Positions 6,235-10,983 of a stretch of 10,983 bases of DNA are shown piece after piece. Position 1 is the first letter of the stretch; every line of letters begins with the position of its first letter. The DNA is from Eubacterium sp. UBA3720 (GTDB lineage: Bacteria; Bacillota; Clostridia; Lachnospirales; Lachnospiraceae): positions 24,691 through 35,673 of the forward strand of contig DFHP01000192.1 in the NCBI GenBank assembly GCA_002371335.1, read 5' to 3'. The notes below the pieces were generated by a model. That model was not told the origin of the DNA. It saw only the letters and a list, made by a program, of their open reading frames with translations, and made no database searches. A program made the translations under genes and the position numbers.

Positions 6235-7290
6235 TTGAGCGTATTAATTAAAGATTTTGGAACGACAAAAAGCGGACTTGAAACAAAACTGTATGTATTG
6301 AAAAACGCCAATGGCACTGAAGCATCATTTACCGACCTTGGCGCAGCCTGGGTAACGATGAAGGTAAGGGACAAAAAAGGGGATTTCTCGGATGTCGTCC
6401 TGGGCTACGACGATCCAGAGACATATTTTTCAAACCCGACCAGTTGCGGAGAGTGCGTGGGCCGAAACGCGAACCGGATCGGCGGCGCCGCATTTACACT
6501 GTCTGGAAAGACATACCGGCTGGCCAAAAACAACAACGGTCTGAACAACCTGCATTCCGGTCCCGATAAATGGTTCTCGCATATGTTTGAGGGAAGGACT
6601 GCCGGAACAGAAGAAGGCAGCAGCGTTACCTTCACTCTTTTTTCTCCCGACGGCTCCCAGGGATTCCCGGGAAACATGAATTTTTCCGTGACCTATACTC
6701 TCACAGAGAACGATGAGCTGATCATCCGCTACGAAGCCGACACAGACGCGGATACGATCATTAATCCTACGAACCACGCATATTTTAATCTGGCTGGCCA
6801 TAACAGCGGCAGCATCGAAGGACACAAGGTCTGGATCAACGCTGACGCATATACTCCTGCCGATAAATATTCCATACCGACCGGCGAGATCGCTCCGACC
6901 GCGGGAACGCCTATGGATTTCACTGCGCCGAAAACGATCGGACAGGATATCGACAGCGAATTCGATCAGCTGCAGTATGCCGGCGGCTATGATCACAACT
7001 GGGTATTAAACGATTACAACGGCAAAGTACGGCTTGCTGCGCGCGCCGAAGACCCCGTAAGCGGGCGCATCATGGAATGCCTCACCGATCTCCCGGGAAT
7101 GCAGTTCTATACCGGAAACATGCTGAAAAACCTTGGTTCAAAGAAAGACGGAGCCGACTATCTCCCAAGGTACGGTTTCTGCTTTGAAACACAATATTTC
7201 CCGGACGCCATCAACAAATCCGACTGGCCAAAGCCAATCGTCAAAGCAGGTGAAAAATACCGTTCCACCACCATCTACCGCTTCATGTAA
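6235..7290 (+). CDS. galM: Aldose 1-epimerase (galactose mutarotase)
   Basis: A 351-residue cytosolic enzyme that interconverts alpha and beta anomers of galactose and glucose, feeding beta-to-alpha-D-galactose into the Leloir pathway. Length and motifs are standard for GalM. Substrate-binding Arg81 is in GRNANRIGG, His107 in GLNNLHSGPDKW, the catalytic acid His181 in INPTNHAYFNLAG, Asp253 in GGYDHNWVLND, and the catalytic base Glu318 in GFCFETQYFPDAINKSDWP. The start is TTG at 6235, supported by a perfect AGGAGG 7 nt upstream and an N-terminus in line with the family. The gene stands alone: no galK, galT or sugar transporter is adjacent, so it is probably a general mutarotase. It has its own extended -10 promoter. 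No terminator follows directly; the first strong one on this strand is the hairpin at 7603-7659, so the 3' UTR may span the structured region. Confidence 0.95.
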   Translation: MSVLIKDFGTTKSGLETKLYVLKNANGTEASFTDLGAAWVTMKVRDKKGDFSDVVLGYDDPETYFSNPTSCGECVGRNANRIGGAAFTLSGKTYRLAKNNNGLNNLHSGPDKWFSHMFEGRTAGTEEGSSVTFTLFSPDGSQGFPGNMNFSVTYTLTENDELIIRYEADTDADTIINPTNHAYFNLAGHNSGSIEGHKVWINADAYTPADKYSIPTGEIAPTAGTPMDFTAPKTIGQDIDSEFDQLQYAGGYDHNWVLNDYNGKVRLAARAEDPVSGRIMECLTDLPGMQFYTGNMLKNLGSKKDGADYLPRYGFCFETQYFPDAINKSDWPKPIVKAGEKYRSTTIYRFM

Positions 7291-7360
7291 CCGGGGACGG
7301 AGGTAAGTTCCATCATGAACTAGTGTCTGATTCTATTTTGTCAGTATATCTGTCATAATT

Positions 7361-7591
7361 CAAGAATGCCTCTGGCGTTCTTGCCACGTCGCGCTCGGGG
7401 GCGAAGCCCCTTCCGCTGAGCGCGGCTGTGATCCGCCGGATTCGGGTCAGCTTCAGCTGACATCTTCCAAACCGAGTCCCTGCGCATCCTCGCGGAGCGT
7501 TTATCTCAGTGAGAGATTGGCCCCCCACTGAGACGGGCTTGTCATAACCCGCAGCTTTAAGAAGCGGGGGGGCTTCTCACATCGAGATAAA
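7361..7591 (+). ncRNA. Hairpin-rich GC-rich region with structured repeat, copy B
   Basis: This gene-free stretch is a string of hairpins: CAAGAATGCC/GGCGTTCTTG (7361-7383, one G-T pair); CGCGCTC/GAGCGCG (7390-7396 with 7418-7424) enclosing GGGGC-gaa-GCCCC; and GTCAGC-ttca-GCTGAC (7446-7461). The final ~100 nt (7490-7591) match copy A at 2607-2706. Ends TTTATCTC (7500-7507) and GAGATAAA (7584-7591) close the same 15-position stem with mismatches at the same two positions as copy A. The region is markedly more GC-rich than its neighbours. No credible protein is encoded on either strand. A solo 3' end or guide-RNA scaffold of a lost IS200/IS605 (TnpB) element is the leading guess; an independent non-coding RNA is the alternative. 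It could be transcribed by read-through from galM. Confidence 0.5.
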
Positions 7592-7602
7592 ATATTCCGC
7601 AC

Positions 7603-7659
7603 AAAAACAGGTCAGGCATTCAGCAAATCTCTTGATTACCGAATGCCTGACCTGTTTTT
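7603..7659. terminator. 19-bp perfect hairpin with flanking A/T runs
   Basis: AAAAACAGGTCAGGCATTC (7603-7621) pairs perfectly with 7641-7659 around a 19-nt loop. The loop contains a small inner hairpin, AATC-tctt-GATT. T5 follows on the plus strand and, read in reverse, on the minus strand, so it can act as a bidirectional terminator. It is the most likely stop for galM transcription. Confidence 0.7.
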
Positions 7660-7686
7660 ACTCATGATATCCGCAGATCATTAACG

Positions 7687-7740
7687 AAAACTTCTCACAT
7701 GTCATCTCTGAATAGTTGTGATCATGAAGTGAGAAGTTTT
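7687..7740 (-). terminator. rpoD terminator with the 34-nt repeat (copy 2) as its loop
   Basis: AAAACTTCTCAC (7687-7698) and GTGAGAAGTTTT (7729-7740) form a perfect 12-bp stem, 22 nt past the rpoD stop on the minus strand, with T-tracts on both sides. Its 30-nt loop plus the innermost stem bases (7698-7731) form the second copy of the repeat at 6038-6071. A large conserved loop is unusual for a plain terminator. Confidence 0.7.
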
Positions 7741-7761
7741 TATCATTAAGTCGTTTCATGA

Positions 7762-8883
7762 TTACTCCATGAAATCCTTTAATTTCCTGCTTCTGCTGGG
7801 ATGACGAAGCTTGCGAAGCGCTTTCGCCTCGATCTGCCTTATACGTTCCCTCGTAACTCCGAATTCCTGTCCTACTTCCTCCAGCGTTCTGGATCTTCCA
7901 TCCTTCAGTCCGAATCTCAGTATCAGAACCTGCTTTTCTCTTTCAGTCAGCGTATCAAGCGCATTATCCAGGGCTTCCTGCAGCATTGTAAAAGCCGCAG
8001 CCTCCGCAGGAATCGGCGCATGTTCATCTTTGATAAAGTCACCAAGATGGCTGTCTTCTTCCTCACCGATAGGAGTCTCCATAGATACCGGCTCCTGTGA
8101 GATCTTCAGGATCTCCCGGACCTTTTCCACATCCATATCCATTTCTTTCGCGATCTCCTCCGGAGTGGGTTCACGGCCCAGCTCCTGCAGCAATGCTCTG
8201 GAAATACGCATTGTCTTATTGATCGTCTCTACCATATGAACAGGGATACGAATAGTCCGTGCCTGGTCCGCAATAGCCCTCGTGATAGCCTGTCTGATCC
8301 ACCAGGTTGCGTATGTAGAAAATTTATAACCCTTTTTATAATCAAATTTTTCCACGGCCTTCATGAGCCCGATATTTCCCTCCTGTATCAGATCCAGGAA
8401 AGTCATGCCGCGTCCTACGTATCTCTTAGCGATAGAAACTACCAGACGGAGATTGGCTTCCACAAGCAGGTCCCGGGCAGTCATATCTCCCGCTTCCATT
8501 TTCTGGCAGAGTTCAACCTCCTCCTCTGCGGATAAAAGCTGCACCTTTCCGATCTCTTTCAGGTACATTCGCACCGGATCATCCGTACTTACGCTTTCAG
8601 GCACAGTGATATCGATCTTATCTACATCGATCTCCTCCTCATCTTCGCTGCCTTCCTCTTTTTCCAGAAGGATCGCGTCATCACTATCTTTATCATTCTG
8701 AGACATGCGAAGCACATCTACGCTCTGGTCTTCCAGAAAAGAAATCACCAGTTCCAGCTGCTGTTTATTCAGCTGCATATCCTGAAAATAGTCCTGAACC
8801 TCCTTGTATTCCAGTGTGTTTTTCTTGCCTTTTGCGATCTCAATCAGTTTTTTTACACGCTCCATCAGCAATACTTTGTCCAT
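7762..8883 (-). CDS. rpoD: RNA polymerase primary sigma factor RpoD (SigA)
   Basis: The 373-residue housekeeping sigma factor, which directs RNA polymerase to -35/-10 promoters such as those seen here. Domains in order: region 1.1 at about 1-60 (LIEIAKGKKNTLEYKEVQDYF); an acidic linker at about 65-90; region 1.2 from 101 (DDPVRMYLKEIGKVQLL); regions 2.1-2.4 at about 137-215, with FDYKKGYKFSTYATWWIRQAI (180-200) for -10 recognition and melting; region 3 at about 216-290; and region 4 at about 300-370, with the -35-binding helix-turn-helix EEVGQEFGVTRERIRQIEAKAL (335-356). Length is normal for clostridial SigA, which lacks the large insert of E. coli RpoD. The start at 8883 has GGGGAAGAGAG upstream; a second in-frame ATG at codon 7 is possible. 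The gene has its own promoter near 9000 and a terminator just downstream. dnaG, its frequent upstream neighbour in Firmicutes, is absent. Confidence 0.96.
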   Translation of the reverse strand: MDKVLLMERVKKLIEIAKGKKNTLEYKEVQDYFQDMQLNKQQLELVISFLEDQSVDVLRMSQNDKDSDDAILLEKEEGSEDEEEIDVDKIDITVPESVSTDDPVRMYLKEIGKVQLLSAEEEVELCQKMEAGDMTARDLLVEANLRLVVSIAKRYVGRGMTFLDLIQEGNIGLMKAVEKFDYKKGYKFSTYATWWIRQAITRAIADQARTIRIPVHMVETINKTMRISRALLQELGREPTPEEIAKEMDMDVEKVREILKISQEPVSMETPIGEEEDSHLGDFIKDEHAPIPAEAAAFTMLQEALDNALDTLTEREKQVLILRFGLKDGRSRTLEEVGQEFGVTRERIRQIEAKALRKLRHPSRSRKLKDFME

Positions 8884-8991
8884 CTGCGCTCTCTTCCCCT
8901 TACCAAATACATAATATTCAAAATAAAATCTGCATTTTATCCGGCTTTGTGAAAAGGAACATTCTCCTTAATGATCAAAGCAGACATAAAA

Positions 8992-9019
8992 ATTATAGCA
9001 TAAAAGAGGCATTTTACAA
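8992..9019 (-). promoter_or_regulatory. Sigma-A promoter of rpoD
   Basis: On the minus strand, -10 TATAAT (8992-8997) is preceded by TGC, an extended -10, with TTGTAA (9014-9019) as -35 at 16-nt spacing. Transcription would begin near 8985, giving a leader of about 100 nt. The leader contains a small AAGGA/TCCTT hairpin at about 8954-8970. Confidence 0.65.
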
Positions 9020-9072
9020 ATATTTCTTTATGTTTTTGCACGCCTCCGTCCCCTGCTCATCAGGATACTTCT

Positions 9073-9654
9073 CTATGCGATCAGGCCTGTACTCTTCCAT
9101 TCCTGATGTATTTTCCCAATCATCCCTCCGAATAGTTCAATGCACATATCTGCCATATTCGCCGGTTCAATATTCATACCGTCACGATACCAGTTCAGAA
9201 GCAGATTGAACATTCCTCCTTCCAATGCCAGATAACAATAGTGCACCTCTTTTTTTTCTGAAGGAACGATTTTTTCCAGTATCGAACTGCTTCCGATAAC
9301 CTCTTCAAAAGCTACGTGCGCATTCAGAAGAAGCCTGATCGATGCAGACTTTTCTCGCATTTTCTTACAAAGGTTCACAAACCAGACCCGCGGGTTTTTA
9401 ATGTAAGAAGGATCCAGTACCGAGTCTCTGATCTCATCCACGATCATGCTGCATACTTCGGTCAATATCTCTTTCTTTGAATTATAATTCCGGTAGTAAG
9501 ATGTTCTTGACACACCGGCCTTATTGACCAGTTCCGTTATGGAAATCTTATCTATCGGTTTTTCATCCATGAGAAGCAGCAGTGCTGTCTGCATACATTC
9601 CCGTGTCTGAATATTCATTTCTTCATTATATGCGATCTTTTTGCACTCTTTCAT
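9073..9654 (-). CDS. TetR/AcrR family transcriptional regulator
   Basis: A 193-residue one-component regulator. The N-terminal TetR helix-turn-helix is clear at about 24-67: ISITELVNKAGVSRTSYYRNY (38-58) followed by SKKEIL. The remaining ~125 residues are helical, ending with a TetR-type C-terminal domain containing EGGMFNLLLNWYRDGM; its ligand is unknown. The start at 9654 is supported by AGGA 8 nt upstream; an in-frame ATG at codon 13 is a weaker alternative. It is divergent from the degV gene at 9810 across a 155-bp spacer, so that gene and itself are the natural targets. No terminator is seen before the rpoD promoter, so some read-through into rpoD is possible. Family call firm; function inferred from position. 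Confidence 0.88.
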   Translation of the reverse strand: MKECKKIAYNEEMNIQTRECMQTALLLLMDEKPIDKISITELVNKAGVSRTSYYRNYNSKKEILTEVCSMIVDEIRDSVLDPSYIKNPRVWFVNLCKKMREKSASIRLLLNAHVAFEEVIGSSSILEKIVPSEKKEVHYCYLALEGGMFNLLLNWYRDGMNIEPANMADMCIELFGGMIGKIHQEWKSTGLIA

Positions 9655-9722
9655 AATTTTTATCCTGCCCTATCAGCAGTATTTACAAATTTACTGATTC
9701 TGTCACAGCCACTTTAATACTA

Positions 9723-9751
9723 TTGACACTGCTTTTTTCATGATGTTACAT
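9723..9751 (+). promoter_or_regulatory. Possible promoter of the second degV gene
   Basis: TTGACA (9723-9728) is a perfect -35; TTACAT (9746-9751) at 17-nt spacing is a weak -10. The spacer to the start codon at 9810 is about 50 nt. No clear TetR operator was found; the nearest candidate is the short palindrome CTGTCACAG at about 9699-9707. Confidence 0.4.
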
Positions 9752-9809
9752 TTGTTTCGACTCTTTAAATATAGCATATAGAGGCATCTTACGAAAGGAC
9801 TCTGATAAC

Positions 9810-10682
9810 ATGAAAAAAACCGTGATCATAACAGACAGCCACAGTAGTATTTCGCAGTCTCTCGCTCAGAAAATGGGGATCCGCGTGCTGCCGATGCCTT
9901 TTTACATTGATGACAAAAACTATCTCGAAGGTATTGATCTGTCTCGAGAAGACTTTTTCAGAAAACAGGCTTCCGGTGCAAAAATCACCACTTCACAGCC
10001 CTCTCCACAGGATGTTATGAACATATGGGATGAAGCGCTGCTTGAGTACGAAGAAATACTCTATCTTCCGATCACCAGCGGACTCAGCGGATCCTATGAG
10101 ACGGCTGTTACCCTTGCCCAAAGTGAAAAATATGCCGGCCGTGTGTTTGTGGTCGATCACGGCAGGATCTCTACGCCCCTTCACTGCATGATCCTGGATG
10201 CCCTCGATCTGATCTCACGGGGAATACCTGCCTCGGAAATCTGCGACAAAATGGAACATGCGCGGCAAAATATGCTTATCTATATTGCCGTCAGGACTCT
10301 TGAATATCTGAAAAAAGGCGGACGGATCACAACGGCAGCCGCAGCCGTCGGTTCCGTTCTTAATATAAAACCTGTTCTGAAGCTCGGTTCCGGCAAACTT
10401 GACGCATTCCGCAAGGCCCGCGGAATGATCCGCGCCCGTAAGCTGATGATAGAAACCATGCAAAATGATATCCAGAAATATTTCAGGGAAGCTTACGACA
10501 AAGGCGAGTTATATATTCTCGCAGCAACCAGTGCCTCAGAAAAAGAAACCGCCTCATGGGTCAAACAGATCGAAGATGCTTTCCCGGGGCACAAGGTCAT
10601 GGTAGATTATCTTTCACTCGGCGTTTCCTGTCATACGGGTCCCGATGCGCTGGGAATCGGCTGTTCTTTAAAGCTGACTTAA
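9810..10682 (+). CDS. DegV family fatty-acid-binding protein, canonical subclass
   Basis: A 290-residue DegV/FakB-type protein with the full set of family motifs: N-terminal VIITDSHSSI, TTSQPSP (60-66), the lipid-binding loop LPITSGLSGSYETA (86-99), YLKKGGRI (166-173), and the C-terminal HTGPDALGIG (275-284). Proteins of this type bind a single fatty acid and hand it to FakA; no fakA is present here. The start at 9810 has AAAGGA upstream (9794-9799) with a slightly long 10-nt spacing, and the N-terminus fits the family. The protein is clearly different from the DegV at 2744, which lacks the HTGP motif, so the two are not a recent duplication. It is divergent from the TetR gene, its probable regulator. 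No terminator on its own strand is evident after the stop. Confidence 0.92.
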   Translation: MKKTVIITDSHSSISQSLAQKMGIRVLPMPFYIDDKNYLEGIDLSREDFFRKQASGAKITTSQPSPQDVMNIWDEALLEYEEILYLPITSGLSGSYETAVTLAQSEKYAGRVFVVDHGRISTPLHCMILDALDLISRGIPASEICDKMEHARQNMLIYIAVRTLEYLKKGGRITTAAAAVGSVLNIKPVLKLGSGKLDAFRKARGMIRARKLMIETMQNDIQKYFREAYDKGELYILAATSASEKETASWVKQIEDAFPGHKVMVDYLSLGVSCHTGPDALGIGCSLKLT

Positions 10683-10743
10683 GCCAGCCTGACCTTGCGA
10701 TTGATGTCCCCCGCTTACCCATTTTTCGAAACGAATACAATAA

Positions 10744-10851
10744 TCATATTTCTTTCTGTTTCATATCTGCCGCCAGATCATCCTTAAATATGCTTCTGTA
10801 TGTCAGATAGCTGAAGGCAAAATACAACAAAAGGTTTACAATTCCATGATA
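10744..10851 (-). pseudogene. Possible 3' remnant of a membrane-protein gene
   Basis: On the minus strand a 35-codon open stretch between stops contains a hydrophobic run, LLLYFAFSYLTY, followed by a charged tail, RSIFKDDLAADMKQKEI. This reads like the end of a membrane protein: last transmembrane helix plus cytosolic tail. There is no ATG start or ribosome binding site, and it follows the tuf terminator directly. The rest of 10683-10861 shows nothing else. It may equally be chance; not identified. Confidence 0.2.
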
Positions 10852-10861
10852 TTAAAAAATA

Positions 10862-10891
10862 AACCCCCCGGAACCAATGTCCCGGGGGGTT
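10862..10891 (-). terminator. Terminator of tuf
   Basis: AACCCCCCGG (10862-10871) pairs perfectly with CCGGGGGGTT (10882-10891) around a 10-nt loop. On the minus strand the stem is followed by TTTATTTTTT. It lies about 30 nt past the tuf stop. Confidence 0.85.
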
Positions 10892-10920
10892 GTCTTCACA
10901 ATCAGTATAATACAGATCGA

Positions 10921-10983
10921 TTATTCGATAACTGTTGCAACTCGACCTGAACCTACAGTACGTCCACCCTCACGGATAGCGAA
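10921..10983 (-). CDS. tuf: Elongation factor Tu, C-terminal end (partial)
   Basis: The minus strand encodes the last 20 residues of EF-Tu, including EGGRTVGSGRVATVIE and a TAA stop at 10921-10923. This is the highly conserved end of domain 3 of the GTPase that delivers aminoacyl-tRNA to the ribosome. The gene continues beyond the right edge of the window. A GC-rich terminator follows. Identification is secure despite the short length because this tail is nearly invariant in bacteria. Confidence 0.93.
   Translation of the reverse strand, partial: FAIREGGRTVGSGRVATVIE

Noticed and set aside
6430..6996. 188-codon minus-strand open frame
   Set aside because: It is fully antisense to galM, whose catalytic residues are all intact; low-complexity translation and no start signal.
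7313..7528. 71-codon minus-strand open frame in the hairpin region
   Set aside because: It spans the palindromes and the repeat, lacks any family resemblance, and copy A does not preserve it.
8906..8950. 14-codon leader peptide before rpoD on the minus strand (starting MFLFTKPDKM)
   Set aside because: The AAGGAG site lies only one base from the ATG, too close for use, and the peptide shows no attenuator features.
1..10983. CRISPR array, tRNA or rRNA genes, prophage or toxin-antitoxin genes
   Set aside because: I found no regularly spaced repeats, no tRNA- or rRNA-like sequence, and no protein of these classes on either strand.

Overview
The window looks like chromosome from a low-to-mid GC Firmicute of the class Clostridia, most likely Lachnospiraceae. 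Evidence for this: strong AGGAGG-type ribosome binding sites, TTG starts (galM and the DUF1836 gene), a short clostridial RpoD of 373 residues, two DegV-family proteins, a DUF1836 regulator and a COG3044-type ATPase. The family assignment is inference from protein character, not from a search.

Layout, left to right. (1) 58-2353, minus strand: a probable three-gene operon reading leftward, DUF1836 regulator, then S66 LD-carboxypeptidase/MccF-like peptidase, then YjbQ, ending in a strong hairpin terminator at 58-114. (2) 2354-2743: a divergent control region with two back-to-back sigma-A promoters and two GGTTTT/AAAACC palindromes, followed by a structured repeat unit lying in the leader of the next gene. 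(3) 2744-3664, plus strand: a DegV-family protein, convergent on (4) 3761-5932, minus strand: a large ABC-class ATPase with an unusual acidic insert. (5) 5933-6234: divergent spacer with one copy of a 34-nt dispersed repeat and the extended -10 promoter of (6) galM, 6235-7290. (7) 7291-7761: a gene-free stretch packed with hairpins. It holds a second copy of the structured repeat seen in the degV leader, a 19-bp perfect hairpin, and the rpoD terminator, whose loop is the second copy of the 34-nt repeat. (8) 7762-8883, minus: rpoD, the housekeeping sigma factor, with its own promoter near 9000. (9) 9073-9654, minus: a TetR-family regulator, divergent from (10) 9810-10682, plus: a second DegV of a more canonical kind. 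(11) 10921-10983: the last 20 codons of tuf (EF-Tu) on the minus strand, with its GC-rich terminator at 10862-10891.

How the genes relate: the window mixes housekeeping genes (rpoD, tuf, galM) with small regulatory modules. Each of the two DegV genes, probable fatty-acid carriers for a FakA-type kinase not present here, is divergent from a regulator gene (DUF1836 in one case, TetR in the other). This suggests two separately controlled fatty-acid-binding proteins.

I do not see a clear undescribed defence or biosynthetic system. The most interesting material is non-coding. A ~90-nt element occurs twice with the same stem architecture, including internal mismatches at the same positions. A 34-nt sequence is conserved between two sites while its flanking stem changes. 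Two TCACAGGAAA/TTTCCTGTGA palindromes sit at gene 3' ends. The two-copy comparisons are by eye and need genome-wide searches.
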